Origin: Pseudomonas orientalis
GTDB taxonomy: Bacteria > Pseudomonadota > Gammaproteobacteria > Pseudomonadales > Pseudomonadaceae
Assembly (NCBI RefSeq): GCF_001439815.1
Contig: NZ_JYLM01000004.1
Location: forward strand, 372,001-436,000
Direction: 5' to 3'
Length of the DNA stretch: 64,000 bases
In this document: positions 1 to 10,617 of the stretch, one piece after another
Position numbering within the stretch: position 1 is the first letter of the stretch
How the letters are laid out: each line of letters begins with the position of its first letter
Notes under the pieces: model-generated
Databases searched by the model: none
Seen by the model: only the letters and a program-made list of their open reading frames with translations
Told to the model about the DNA's origin: nothing
Position numbers and translations under genes: made by a program

Positions 1-2025
1 ACTCTGAATCGCAATCGGCTGTTTGTTCGCCAACCCCGTGGCGATCTCATCGATGCTCGCCGCCAGGCTGTTGCCCGCGCCTTCGATCAACTGCTCGCGC
101 ATCTCTGCCGGCAGTTGGGTATCGCGGTGCGCGCCAAGGCCCGACAGATAGCTGAGCAGGGTGTGCGACAGCACCAGGAAACGGAAGCCCACGTCGGCCT
201 CCTTACGAAAGTGCCCCGGCTCCATCAGCATATTCGCCAGGGTGGTGGACAGCGCCGCATCGGCGTTGTGCGCGTTGCGACGGGCCAGGCGGTAAGCCAG
301 GTCGTCACTCTTGCCGGCGGCGTACTGCTGCATGATCTGGCGCAGGTAGATGCTGTTGCAGGTCAGGGTGTTGGCCAGCACTTTGTTCAGGCGCCGGCCT
401 TGCCAGTCGGGCAGGAACAGGAACACCGCCAGCCCCGCGATCAGGCTGCCCAGCAAGGTATCGAACAGGCGTGGCAGGAACAGTCCGTAGCCATCGCCCA
501 CCTGGTTGAAGCAGAACAGCACCATCAGGGTGATCGCCGCCGTGGCCAGGGTGTAGCGCGTGGTGCGGTTGATAAAGAACACCAGGCCGGCGGCGATGGC
601 GAACATCGACTGCACCACCGGGCTCGGGAACAGGTCGAACAGCGCCCAGGCCACGGTCAGGCCGATGGCGGTGCCGATGATCCGCTGGCCGAGCTTGCGG
701 CGCGTCGCCCCGTAGTTCGGTTGGCAAACAAACAGCGTGGTGAGGATGATCCAGTAGCCCTGGGAGGCGTGGATGGCATGCAGGGTGGCGTAGCCGACGG
801 TCAATGCCAGGGACAGGCGCAAGGCGTGGCGAAACAGCAGCGAGGTCGGCGTGAGCTGGGTGCGCAGGCGCGTCCACATTTCCTTGAGGTTGCGCGGGGC
901 ACGGTCCAGCAGGTTGCTGTCGGTGGCGTCGGCCAGGGCGTCGGGGTTGCTCGCGTCGCCGAGCAGGCGGTCGAGGGTGGACAGGTTGGCGGCCAGGGCG
1001 CGCAACGAGCGCAGCAGGCCGCGCCAGGCCGGGTTGCTCTGGATGCGCAGGTGTTCCAGGGAGGCGTTCAAGTCGCCCAGGGCTTCGGCAAAGCTGGCGT
1101 CATAAATGAACGGCTGGCGCAATTGGATCGACTCGGCCAGTGCCTGGCAGGCCTTGCCTTGCTGACGCAGCAGGCGTTGGCAGCGAAACAGCACGTCGCT
1201 GTGAAAGAAGGCCTCGGCCAGGGCGTTATAGGGGTAGTGGGAGGAACTGGCGCGCTCGTGAATGTCCTGGGCCAGGAAGTACAGCTTCAGGTAGCGGCTG
1301 ACCTTCGAGCCCGGCCGGCCGTTGCCGACGCGGTGCAGGATGATTTCCTTGGCCGCATTCAATGCCGCGACCACCCGGCCGTTCTGCTGGGCCAGTTCCA
1401 GGCGGCGTGCCTCCACATCCAGTTGGCGGATCGGCTCGAACAATGAAGATTTTAGCTTGAGATAGCGTCCCAGCTCGCGGAACAACCGCGCCAGGCTCTG
1501 CTGCACCGGCTGGTTGGAAAACAGCGCCTGCCACAGCACCGACAGCACGCCGTACCAGGCCGCGCCCGCCACCAGCAGCAACGGCTCGTGCCAGAAATCA
1601 CTGACGGCACCGCCGCGCTGGTCCACACCGATCATGGTGTAGACCGACAGGATCAACGTGGCCGAGGCAATCGCGCCATAGCGTTCGCCGAGCGCGCCGA
1701 GCATGGTCAGGCCGAACGTGGCCAGGGCCAGGGAGATCGCGAAAATCCAGGGGTAGGGGAACAGCAGCTCCACCGACAGCGCGGCAATGCTGAAACACAC
1801 CAGCGTCACCGCCAGGGCATTGAGACGGCCTTGCCAACTGTCATCGGTCTCGGCCAGGGCGCTGGCGATAATCCCCAGGAACAGCGGGATCAACAACGTC
1901 ATTTCATCCTGATACCAGCACAGCGCCATGCTGCCGGTCAGGGCGATGAAGACCCGAATGCTGTAGCTGAATTTATCCAGTGCCCACAGGCGTCGCAGGG
2001 ACTGCTTGAACGAGGTCGATGACAT
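1..2025 (-). CDS. yccS: YccS-like FUSC-family inner-membrane protein (C-terminus cut off by window start)
   Basis: The reading frame runs without a stop from an ATG at 2025 to base 1, giving 675 residues starting MSSTSFKQSLRRLWALDKFS. Two hydrophobic blocks of several membrane segments, one N-terminal and one after about residue 390, flank a soluble stretch, which is the YccS arrangement. Family-typical stretches are visible, such as YFLAQDIHERASSSHYPYNA in the middle and GYWIILTTLFVCQPNYGATR in the second block. YccS proteins are usually about 720 residues, so some tens of residues lie outside the window. Members are related to aromatic-acid efflux proteins (AaeB/FUSC), but the substrate of YccS is not settled. 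It lies downstream of the flavoprotein gene on the same strand, separated by a REP pair. Confidence 0.85.
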   Translation of the reverse strand, partial: MSSTSFKQSLRRLWALDKFSYSIRVFIALTGSMALCWYQDEMTLLIPLFLGIIASALAETDDSWQGRLNALAVTLVCFSIAALSVELLFPYPWIFAISLALATFGLTMLGALGERYGAIASATLILSVYTMIGVDQRGGAVSDFWHEPLLLVAGAAWYGVLSVLWQALFSNQPVQQSLARLFRELGRYLKLKSSLFEPIRQLDVEARRLELAQQNGRVVAALNAAKEIILHRVGNGRPGSKVSRYLKLYFLAQDIHERASSSHYPYNALAEAFFHSDVLFRCQRLLRQQGKACQALAESIQLRQPFIYDASFAEALGDLNASLEHLRIQSNPAWRGLLRSLRALAANLSTLDRLLGDASNPDALADATDSNLLDRAPRNLKEMWTRLRTQLTPTSLLFRHALRLSLALTVGYATLHAIHASQGYWIILTTLFVCQPNYGATRRKLGQRIIGTAIGLTVAWALFDLFPSPVVQSMFAIAAGLVFFINRTTRYTLATAAITLMVLFCFNQVGDGYGLFLPRLFDTLLGSLIAGLAVFLFLPDWQGRRLNKVLANTLTCNSIYLRQIMQQYAAGKSDDLAYRLARRNAHNADAALSTTLANMLMEPGHFRKEADVGFRFLVLSHTLLSYLSGLGAHRDTQLPAEMREQLIEGAGNSLAASIDEIATGLANKQPIAIQS

Positions 2026-2138
2026 GAAGTCTGGAGTCTTCCGGGACGTTGTCGCTAAATTGAGCTATCAAGGACGCCACGGCAAGGGTGGTGATCACAT
2101 CGATGTGCAAATACTTCCCTGACACCCTGCAAAACAAA

Positions 2139-2230
2139 ATGTGGGAGGGGGCTTGCCCCCGATAGCAGTGTGTCAGCCACTGCATGTGCAAACTGACACA
2201 CCGCCATCGGGAGCAAGCCCCCTCCCACAT
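2139..2230. repeat. REP pair (GTGGGAGGGGG family), outward form
   Basis: ATGTGGGAGGGGGCTTGCCC at the left is mirrored by an inverted copy ending CCCACAT. The spacer is partly complementary too, so the element can fold into one long hairpin of about 90 nt. It fills most of the 222-bp gap between yccS and the flavoprotein gene. Confidence 0.9.
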
Positions 2231-2247
2231 TTGACCGAGTACATCCT

Positions 2248-3432
2248 TCAGACATATTGCGCGGCAGCGTAGCCCGAAGCCCACGCCCACTGGAAGTTGA
2301 ACCCGCCCAGGTGACCGGTCACATCCAGCACTTCGCCAATAAAGTACAACCCTGGGCTTTTCAGCGATTCCAGGGTCTTGGACGACACTTCCCGCGTATC
2401 CACCCCGCCCAGCGTCACTTCGGCCGTGCGATAGCCCTCCGTGCCCGCGGGCACCAGTTGCCAATTGCCGAGTTTCTCGGCGATGTCGGCGATTTCGGCA
2501 TGGGTGTACTGCTTCATCGGCTTGGACGCGAACCAGGTGTCCGCCAGCAGGTTGGCCATCTTTTTGGTGAAGATCTCACCGAGCAGGGTTTTGAGCTCGC
2601 TGTTGGGGCGCTCGGCCTGCTGCTGTTGCAGCCAGGTGTGGGCGTCGTGGTCGGGCAGCAGGTTGATCTCTACGGTGTCGCCGGTTTCCCAGTAGGAGGA
2701 AATCTGCAGGATCGCCGGCCCGCTCAAGCCACGATGGGTAAACAGGATGTTCTCGCGAAAGCTTTGGCCGTTGCAGCTGACCAGGCAATCCACCGAGGTG
2801 CCGGACAGTTCGCCGCACAGCTCCTTGAGCTGATCGGTGATGGTGAACGGCACCAGACCCGCACGGGTCGGCAGCAGTTGATGGCCGAATTGCCTGGCCA
2901 CTTGATAGCCAAAACCGGTGGCGCCGAGGGTTGGAATCGACAAACCGCCGGTGGCGATCACCAGGGATTCGCACCGCAACTCACCCAGGGTGGTCTGCAA
3001 CTGGTAACCGCTGTCGAGCCTGGCGATTTCCTGGATGGACGTGTCCAGGTGCAGGCTAACGCCGGTCTGGATGCATTCATCGAGCAGCATGCCGAGGATG
3101 TCGCTGGACTTGTTATCGCAGAACAGCTGGCCGAGTTTCTTTTCGTGGTACGGCACGCCGTGCTTGGCCACCAATCCGATGAAATCCCACTGGGTATAGC
3201 GCGCCAGGGCCGACTTGCAGAAGTGCGCATTGTGCGAGAGGAAGTTGGCGGGCTCTGTGTACAGATTGGTGAAATTGCAGCGGCCGCCGCCGGACATCAG
3301 AATCTTTTTGCCGGCCTTGTTCGCATGGTCGATCAGCATCACCTGGCGCCCGCGTCCGGCGGCGGTCAGTGCGCACATCAAGCCTGCGGCGCCGGCGCCA
3401 ATGATCACAACTTCGGTCGAGCGCACAGCCAT
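2248..3432 (-). CDS. BaiN/HI0933-family FAD-dependent oxidoreductase
   Basis: 394 residues from the ATG that gives MAVRSTEVVIIGAGAAGLMC; an upstream in-frame ATG adding MYED is possible but puts no better start in front of the FAD motif. The N-terminal Rossmann motif GAGAAG (12-17) is followed by the family-typical stretch GKKILMSGGGRCNFTNL. The C-terminus has GLYFIGEVLDVTGHLGGFNF, the second FAD-contacting block of HI0933-type flavoproteins. The family is cytosolic and widespread; the physiological reaction of the housekeeping members is not established (the name BaiN comes from gut bile-acid enzymes). It stands alone between two REP pairs and points toward yccS. Confidence 0.85.
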   Translation of the reverse strand: MAVRSTEVVIIGAGAAGLMCALTAAGRGRQVMLIDHANKAGKKILMSGGGRCNFTNLYTEPANFLSHNAHFCKSALARYTQWDFIGLVAKHGVPYHEKKLGQLFCDNKSSDILGMLLDECIQTGVSLHLDTSIQEIARLDSGYQLQTTLGELRCESLVIATGGLSIPTLGATGFGYQVARQFGHQLLPTRAGLVPFTITDQLKELCGELSGTSVDCLVSCNGQSFRENILFTHRGLSGPAILQISSYWETGDTVEINLLPDHDAHTWLQQQQAERPNSELKTLLGEIFTKKMANLLADTWFASKPMKQYTHAEIADIAEKLGNWQLVPAGTEGYRTAEVTLGGVDTREVSSKTLESLKSPGLYFIGEVLDVTGHLGGFNFQWAWASGYAAAQYV

Positions 3433-3467
3433 GTCCTCATACAAATTCTGATTTGAAATACAGTTAA

Positions 3468-3558
3468 ATGTGGGAGGGGGCTTGCCCCCGATGGCGGTGT
3501 GTCAGTCAGTACATCTATCACTGATACACCGCTATCGGGGGCAAGCCCCCTCCCACAT
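3468..3558. repeat. REP pair (GTGGGAGGGGG family), outward form
   Basis: Inverted copies of GTGGGAGGGGGCTTGCCCCC about 91 bp end to end, with complementary spacer arms (gcggtgtgtcag / ctgatacaccgc). It lies 35 bp upstream of the flavoprotein start and 27 bp downstream of dbpA. Confidence 0.9.
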
Positions 3559-3585
3559 TGGATCTTCATTGGATCAAGGGTCGTG

Positions 3586-4971
<1,386 letters not shown>

Positions 4972-5053
4972 GGGACTGGCTCTGCAAAACAAAATGTCGC
5001 GCAGTGTACCAGCCTCGTGGGAATTTCCCCGCAAGTTCTAGACGAGACGCCGC

Positions 5054-6481
5054 TCAGTGCTCGATATCATGCTCGCGGCTGACTACGCGTTTGCCGTCTT
5101 TTGGCGACAATTGCAGGAAGATCGCCGCCGCCAGCATGGCCATGATGCCCACGGTGAGAAACGTCAGCTGGAACGCGCCGAGCACCGTGTTCACCCCATC
5201 GTTGCCAGCTTCGGCAGTGAAGCCGCCGAGCAGGGCACCGGCGCAGGCCACGCCCAGGCTCAGGGACAGTTGCGCCACCACCGACAGCAGACTGTTGCCG
5301 CTGCTGGCCTGGGCGTCGTCGAGGTCGATCAGGGTGACGGTGTTCATCGCCGTGAATTGCAGGGAGTTGATGGCACCGAGCACCGCCAGCATCCCCAACA
5401 GCAGCGGATACGGGGTTTGCTCGCTGACCAGGCCCATGCTCGCCAGCATGGCGCCCAGCGCCAGGGTGTTGCCGGTGAGCACCACGCGATAACCCAGGCG
5501 CTCGATCAGCGGCCGGGCGATGGACTTGGCGAACATCGCCGCCGCCGCCAGCGGCAGCATGCTCATGCCGGCCTGGGACGGCGAATAACCCAGCGCCACT
5601 TGCAACAGCAGCGGTACCAGGAACGGCAGGGCGCCGCTGCCCAGGCGCGCGAACAGGTTGCCGAGAATGCCCACGGCAAAGGTACGGGTCTTGAACAGCA
5701 CCGGCGAGAACAGCGCGTTGTCGATATGCCCGGCGCGCAGCCAATACGCCGCCAGGCACGCCAGCCCGCCGAACAGCAGCAACATCACCCGCAGGTGCGG
5801 CAGGTGCAGTTCGCCCAGGCCCTCCATGGCAATAGTGATCAGCACCATGGCCGCGCCGAACAGCAGAAAGCCCAGGCCATCGAAGCGCGTGCGCTCGCTG
5901 CCGCGCAGGTCGGGGATGAACTTCCACACGGCGTAGCAGCCGAGCATGCCCACCGGCAGGTTGAGCAGGAAGATCCAGTGCCAGGTCAGGTATTGCACCA
6001 TCCAGCCGCCCAGGGTCGGGCCGAGCAACGGGCCGAGCAGGCCGGGGATGGTAATGAAGCCCATGATCCGCACCAGCTCGGAACGGGGATAGGCGCGCAG
6101 GACCACCAGGCGCCCGACCGGCAGCATCAGCGCCCCGCCCAGGCCCTGGATCACCCGCGCACCCACCAGCATGCTCAAGCTGCTGGACAGGGCGCACAAC
6201 AATGACCCGATGCTGAACAGCAGGATCGCGCCAAAGAAGATTTTCCTGGTGCCGAAGCGGTCGGCGATCCAGCCCGAGGCGGGGATCAGCAAGGCGACGG
6301 TGAGCATGTAGGCGATCACCACGCCCTGCATGCGCAGCGGATTTTCCGCGAGGTCCCGGGCCATGGCCGGCAGTGCCGTGTTGAGGATCGTTCCGTCCAG
6401 CGACTGCATGAAGAAGGCAATCGCGACCACCCAGGGGAGCCAGCGGGCGGTCTTGGCGTCGAGAGGGGCACGATTCGGCAT
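5054..6481 (-). CDS. mdtD: MFS drug/lipid exporter, DHA2 family, MdtD-like
   Basis: 475 residues, almost entirely hydrophobic, consistent with a 14-helix DHA2 (EmrB/QacA-type) proton-coupled exporter. The N-terminus shows the family block FFMQSLDGTILNTALPAMA, then GWIADRFGTRKIFF (motif A) and RVIQGLGGALMLPVGRLVV. Residue patterns such as HWIFLLNLPVG and SSGNSLLSVVAQLSLSLGV match E. coli MdtD closely. The ATG at 6481 has AAGGG upstream. It begins only 36 bp after the RhlA-like gene, so the two are probably co-transcribed; this suggests, but does not prove, that it exports the RhlA product. MdtD in E. coli sits in the mdtABC-baeSR operon, which is absent here. Confidence 0.85.
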   Translation of the reverse strand: MPNRAPLDAKTARWLPWVVAIAFFMQSLDGTILNTALPAMARDLAENPLRMQGVVIAYMLTVALLIPASGWIADRFGTRKIFFGAILLFSIGSLLCALSSSLSMLVGARVIQGLGGALMLPVGRLVVLRAYPRSELVRIMGFITIPGLLGPLLGPTLGGWMVQYLTWHWIFLLNLPVGMLGCYAVWKFIPDLRGSERTRFDGLGFLLFGAAMVLITIAMEGLGELHLPHLRVMLLLFGGLACLAAYWLRAGHIDNALFSPVLFKTRTFAVGILGNLFARLGSGALPFLVPLLLQVALGYSPSQAGMSMLPLAAAAMFAKSIARPLIERLGYRVVLTGNTLALGAMLASMGLVSEQTPYPLLLGMLAVLGAINSLQFTAMNTVTLIDLDDAQASSGNSLLSVVAQLSLSLGVACAGALLGGFTAEAGNDGVNTVLGAFQLTFLTVGIMAMLAAAIFLQLSPKDGKRVVSREHDIEH

Positions 6482-6517
6482 GGGAACCCTTTTTGTTAGC
6501 AGGCTATGTGTCGGCGA

Positions 6518-7408
6518 TTATGCGCCATTCGTCGCTGTTTTTCCCATTGGCGGTTCGTCTAACTCCGACAACGCGGCGTGCTCGCCCACCAGAAAATCCA
6601 GCAAGGCGCGATGCACACTCAGCGCCGCCTCGCGTGATTCCAGGTCGAGCAGATGGCCGGTGTGTTCGGCCACGGCAAAACTGCTGCGCGCCACGTAATC
6701 GCCGAACAGTCGGGCTTCGGCGGCGGGGGTGTATTCGTCCAGCGTACCGTTGAGGAAGTGCACCGGCGTTGCAATTTGGCGCAGCGCCGGCAAGTAGTTG
6801 CCATCGCCCAGCGCCAGGACCTGATGGATATGAAACCGCGCCTGGCGATACTCGGTGGTGGCCATGTTCGACAGATGGCGGTGGTTGTTGCGCTTGAGGC
6901 GCGGCGACAGGTATTTGCCGACCGTCTCGTTGAGCAGATGGCCGACGGCGGATTTGTCATCGGCCTCGATCAGCACGCGTACGCGCTCCACATACTCGAG
7001 CATCGCCTGGTTGAGGTTGGGCGCCAGGGCCATCACCACCGAGCTTTCGATGGACGGCGGGTTATGGGCCAGGGTCAGCAATGTGGAAATGCCACCCCAT
7101 GAGGCCGAGACCAGATGGTTGACGGCAAAACGCTCCACCAGCGCGCGCAACATCTGTACTTCGTCGTCCTTGGTGACCAGGTCGAGGTCGGTGTTGTATT
7201 CGCGGGAATAGCCGGAGAAAGGCAGGTCGAACAGCAGCACATTGAAATGCTCGGCCAGGCATTTGCTGGTGCGGGCAAAGGAGCGCGTCGTGGACAGCGC
7301 GCCGTTGACCATCAGCACGGTTTTTCTGTGCGGGTCGTTGCCCAGCTGCTCTACGTGGACGTTGTAGTGCTTGTACAGCTTCTCTATGACAAAACTTCCC
7401 TGGGTCAT
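6518..7408 (-). CDS. RhlA-like 3-(3-hydroxyalkanoyloxy)alkanoate synthase / PhaG-type acyltransferase
   Basis: Alpha/beta-hydrolase fold protein of 296 residues. I use the ATG at 7408 ([10 protein letters not shown]), which has CAGGGAG 8-9 bases upstream; an upstream ATG would add 11 residues. Long blocks match RhlA, e.g. [17 protein letters not shown] and [16 protein letters not shown]. The catalytic triad is in place: Ser103 in SASWGG, Asp224 in GTLDEYT, His252 in HTGHLL. RhlA joins two 3-hydroxyacyl chains from ACP or CoA to make the lipid part of rhamnolipids; PhaG is a relative that feeds polyhydroxyalkanoate synthesis. The similarity by eye is closer to RhlA than to PhaG. There is no rhlB glycosyltransferase next to it; the next gene is an MFS exporter 36 bp away. 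Confidence 0.75.
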   Translation of the reverse strand: MTQGSFVIEKLYKHYNVHVEQLGNDPHRKTVLMVNGALSTTRSFARTSKCLAEHFNVLLFDLPFSGYSREYNTDLDLVTKDDEVQMLRALVERFAVNHLVSASWGGISTLLTLAHNPPSIESSVVMALAPNLNQAMLEYVERVRVLIEADDKSAVGHLLNETVGKYLSPRLKRNNHRHLSNMATTEYRQARFHIHQVLALGDGNYLPALRQIATPVHFLNGTLDEYTPAAEARLFGDYVARSSFAVAEHTGHLLDLESREAALSVHRALLDFLVGEHAALSELDEPPMGKTATNGA

Positions 7409-7558
7409 CGCTGCACTCCCTGTGGTGTGGCGGTATGCCATTAACCCTTATAACGAGGTTTTTTGCGGGCGACAACAGGGCTGCCCGCGATGACCGGGAA
7501 GAAGGGAATTGACCGTAGGAAGAGATGACAAGGCGATGTCTGAGAGAGCAGCAATCCA

Positions 7559-7649
7559 ATGTGGGAGGGGGCTTGCCCCCGATAGCGGTGTATCAGTTTC
7601 TGATGCGCTGACTGAGACACTGCCATCGGGGGCAAGCCCCCTCCCACAT
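7559..7649. repeat. REP pair (GTGGGAGGGGG family), outward form
   Basis: Inverted REP copies with a complementary spacer, 91 bp. It lies between the start of the RhlA-like gene and the end of the PmbA-like gene. Confidence 0.9.
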
Positions 7650-7663
7650 TGGTTGTGTGGTGC

Positions 7664-8980
7664 TTAGAGGGTGAGAGTCAGGCGTTTGACCAAGGCGCCT
7701 GGCAGCAAATTCGACGCGGTGTTGCGCTGGCTGTACGTACTGGCCGACAACAGCAGCTCTCGCTCGACCGTCAACGCTTCCAACTGCGAGCCCAGCAGGC
7801 TGTACACGCTGTCATCAAAGCGCATGGTGCTGACCGGTGCCTTGATCTCGCCGTCTTCCACCCAGAACGTGGCGAAGCGGGTCATGCCGGTCAGGCGCGC
7901 CGCCGGCAGGTCGGAGTAGTTCAGGTACCACAGGTTGCTGATGTACAACCCGGTGCCCAATTGCTTGAGGATATCGGCCTGGGCCAGGTTGCCGGCGGCC
8001 ATCTGCAGGGCGCTGGGGGACTCGTCGCTGCCGGCGCCGTTGGCACTCAGGCCATATTCGGCGGCGCTGCGCGAGTTGACCAGTTGGCCGTCGGCTCGGC
8101 CCGCATTGATCAACCTGACATCGCTGCGCGGGTAGCCTTCGCTGGAAAAGGCCTGGCTCAGTGAACCGCTGATCTGCTCGGTCACCGTCACCAGCGGGCT
8201 CAGCTGTTGTTCGCCGGCATACAGGCGTTGCAACGAGCTGCCTTTGCTGGCGATGGCCTGCGCGGAAAAACCACCCCAGGTAATAATGCTGATGAGCTCT
8301 TCGAGTGCCGCCGGCGCGAGGTAGGCGCGGTACTGTCCGGGCGCCAGCGGGTACAGCGGTCGGCCCAGGAAGTGGAGCTGATCGCGGGCCTGTTGGACGC
8401 GCCGGGCGAACTCGGCGCTGTCCCAGGTGTGCCCGGCATAGCTGGCCTTGACCGCTTCGCCATTGGCGTGGAACAGGCTGAAGTCAAAGTTGAAGCTATT
8501 GGCCTGGTGCCAGCCGAACGCGCCGTTGGAGCTGGCAAAGCCACGGCTGATGGGGCCGGCGGCATAGAAACCGACCAGGTCCACGCCTTCGGCGGCCTGG
8601 CTGATGTCTTGCAGCACCTGGGCCAGCTCCGGCAGGGGCCGCAGTTGTTCATTGTGGCTTTCCCAGGCGCTGTGATTCAGCAACAGGTATGGGTCCGGCG
8701 GCAGCAACGGCAAGGTTTCACGCAGCTGTTGCAGGCCATCGGCCAGACGCTGGCGATCCAGATCCGGCTCGCCGGACAGGGTGATGCCCAGGTCAGCGTG
8801 GCGGCCCTCGTTGATCAGCTTGAGGTTCAGGCTGGCCTGTTGCACCTGGCCGGCCTGGCGCACCTGCGCGTGGTTGAAACGCACGAATTCTGACGCTTCA
8901 TCCGCATAACCCAGGTGAAATTGTTCCTTGTCGGTGATGGCCTGCTTGAGCCAGTCCACCAGTGCCTTGAAATTGTTCAT
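7664..8980 (-). CDS. PmbA-type (TldD/PmbA family) protein, partner of the upstream TldD-like protease
   Basis: 438 residues, N-terminal MNNFKALVDWLKQAITDKEQ. It has the TldD/PmbA fold signatures, for example the C-terminal GMTRFATFWVEDGEIKAPV and SSLQRLYAGEQQL, but no HExxxH zinc motif. That is expected for the PmbA (TldE) half of the heterodimer, in which only TldD carries the metal. Its ATG overlaps the TGA of the upstream gene (TGATG at 8982-8978), so the two are translationally coupled and probably form one complex in the cytosol. Divergence from the canonical pmbA/tldD, which Pseudomonas carries elsewhere, suggests a second paralogous pair; I infer this from sequence memory and not from comparison. 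Confidence 0.8.
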   Translation of the reverse strand: MNNFKALVDWLKQAITDKEQFHLGYADEASEFVRFNHAQVRQAGQVQQASLNLKLINEGRHADLGITLSGEPDLDRQRLADGLQQLRETLPLLPPDPYLLLNHSAWESHNEQLRPLPELAQVLQDISQAAEGVDLVGFYAAGPISRGFASSNGAFGWHQANSFNFDFSLFHANGEAVKASYAGHTWDSAEFARRVQQARDQLHFLGRPLYPLAPGQYRAYLAPAALEELISIITWGGFSAQAIASKGSSLQRLYAGEQQLSPLVTVTEQISGSLSQAFSSEGYPRSDVRLINAGRADGQLVNSRSAAEYGLSANGAGSDESPSALQMAAGNLAQADILKQLGTGLYISNLWYLNYSDLPAARLTGMTRFATFWVEDGEIKAPVSTMRFDDSVYSLLGSQLEALTVERELLLSASTYSQRNTASNLLPGALVKRLTLTL

Positions 8981-10422
8981 CAGGCGTCCCCCCCGAATAC
9001 ATCGACGTTACTGAACACACAGGCCGGCGACGCATGGCCGACGCGGATCACCTGGTTGGGTTCGCCCTTGCCGCAGTTCGGCGTGCCCAACACCTTGAAG
9101 GTGCTGGCATCGCCGACCGCGCTGAGGTTGCGCCAGAACTGTGCGGAAATGGCGCGATAGTTGGGGTTCTTCACCACACCCTTGAGTTCGCCGTTTTCGA
9201 TCAACCGGCCCCACTCACACCCGAACTGGAACTTGTTGCGCGCATCGTCGATGGACCACGAGCGGTTGGTCGACATCAGGATGCCGTGTTCAATACCGCC
9301 CACCAATTGCGCGAAGTTTTTATCGCCGGGCTCGATATTCAGGTTGGCCATGCGATCGATGGGCGGGCGGTTCCAGCCGCTGGAACGGCTGTTGGCGACG
9401 CCTGGCAGGTTGGCGCGAAATTGCGACAACGCACCGCCCAACGGCTTGAGCAGCAGCCCTTCGCGGATCAGGAATTGCTTGCTGGCGCGGGTGCCGTCAT
9501 CGTCATGGCTGTAGCTGGCGAGCTGCTCGGGGATGTCCGGGTCGAACGTCACGTTGAGCAGTTTGGAGCCATATTGCAGGTGACCGAAGTCGCTGGCCTT
9601 CACGAAGCTGGTGCCGGCGTAGTTGCGCTCGTCGCCAAGGATGCGGTCCAGCTCCAGCGGATGGCCGATGGACTCGTGGATCTGCAGGATCATCTGGTCG
9701 GGCATCAGCAGCAGATCACGTGGACCCTGGGGCGTGTTCGGTGCCAGCAGCAATTGCAACGCTTCGTCGGCCACGCGCGGCGCGGCGCCGATCAGGCCGA
9801 AGCGGCTGATCACGTCAAACCCGCCTTGCTGGCCGAAGTTGCTGCCGCCCAGGGTGCGGGTCTGGCTGTCGTTGCCATCGAAGGCTGTGACGTTGACGCC
9901 GGGAAATACAAAGCGCTGAGCCTGGCGCAGTTCGGCGCCAGCCGTATTGAGGTAGATCTGTTCGACGGTAGTCTGGCCCAGACTCACGTCCCAGCTCACC
10001 AGGCGCTCGTCCCTGGGCACGGCGGCCGACTCATCGCCGAGCAGTTGATAACAGTCGCTCAGGGACGGGAAGGGCTGGTCGAAATCGGGCGACAGATAAT
10101 CGGCAATGTCGCTGGACACCGCTTGCTCACGCAGGTCGAGCAGGGCATGGGGCAGGATCTGCCGGGCTTGCTGCTCGGCGCGCTCGAGGGCGGCTTGCAG
10201 GCCGGCCAGGGAAATGTCGTTGGTCGCGGCGTAGGCTTCCACGCCGTTGAGGCGCACGGTGAGCATGGCGCCTTCGTCATGGCTCAGGTGGGGCGGTTCG
10301 GCGACGTTCTTGCGCACCGACAGGTAGCGGCCGGATTCGCGGACATAGCGCAGGGAGAAGAATTGGGCGTTGGTGCGCAGGGCACTGAAGTGTTTCTTGA
10401 GCGTAGCGTGGTGTTCGAACAT
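8980..10422 (-). CDS. TldD-type (TldD/PmbA family) metalloprotease
   Basis: 480 residues starting MFEHHATLKKHFSALRTNAQ. The zinc motif HESIGH (His249, Glu250, His254) is intact, and a Cys-Gly near the C-terminus (GTPNCGKGEP) fits the further metal ligand of TldD. Typical TldD function is proteolysis of small unfolded peptides with PmbA, for example microcin B17 leader removal and CcdA turnover. No RiPP precursor or toxin-antitoxin gene lies nearby, so the substrate here is unknown. The stop overlaps the start of the PmbA-like gene. The ATG at 10422 is preceded on the coding strand by AAGGAAGG. Confidence 0.85.
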   Translation of the reverse strand: MFEHHATLKKHFSALRTNAQFFSLRYVRESGRYLSVRKNVAEPPHLSHDEGAMLTVRLNGVEAYAATNDISLAGLQAALERAEQQARQILPHALLDLREQAVSSDIADYLSPDFDQPFPSLSDCYQLLGDESAAVPRDERLVSWDVSLGQTTVEQIYLNTAGAELRQAQRFVFPGVNVTAFDGNDSQTRTLGGSNFGQQGGFDVISRFGLIGAAPRVADEALQLLLAPNTPQGPRDLLLMPDQMILQIHESIGHPLELDRILGDERNYAGTSFVKASDFGHLQYGSKLLNVTFDPDIPEQLASYSHDDDGTRASKQFLIREGLLLKPLGGALSQFRANLPGVANSRSSGWNRPPIDRMANLNIEPGDKNFAQLVGGIEHGILMSTNRSWSIDDARNKFQFGCEWGRLIENGELKGVVKNPNYRAISAQFWRNLSAVGDASTFKVLGTPNCGKGEPNQVIRVGHASPACVFSNVDVFGGDA

Positions 10423-10524
10423 GGGGCCTTCCTTGTGGGCGGCTCAGCGCGGGCAGACCAACAGAGTAGGCCGGGGCAGGGAGCTGATCAAGGGAGGTGG
10501 TTGTGTGGTGTTTGTTCGGGCCTC

Positions 10525-10596
10525 ATCGGGGGCAAGCCCCCTCCCACATTTGAAGGTGTTCACAAATCAAAGTGTGGGAGGGGGCTTGTCCCCGAT
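10525..10596. repeat. REP pair (GTGGGAGGGGG family), inward form
   Basis: The two REP copies are in the reverse arrangement to most others here: ATCGGGGGCAAGCCCCCTCC first, then GTGGGAGGGGGCTTGTCCCC, 72 bp in all. The right copy has a single change (TTGTCCCC for TTGCCCCC). It lies just after the end of betA and before the TldD-like gene start. Confidence 0.9.
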
Positions 10597-10617
10597 GGGA
10601 GCGCCGCAGTCTTTCAG

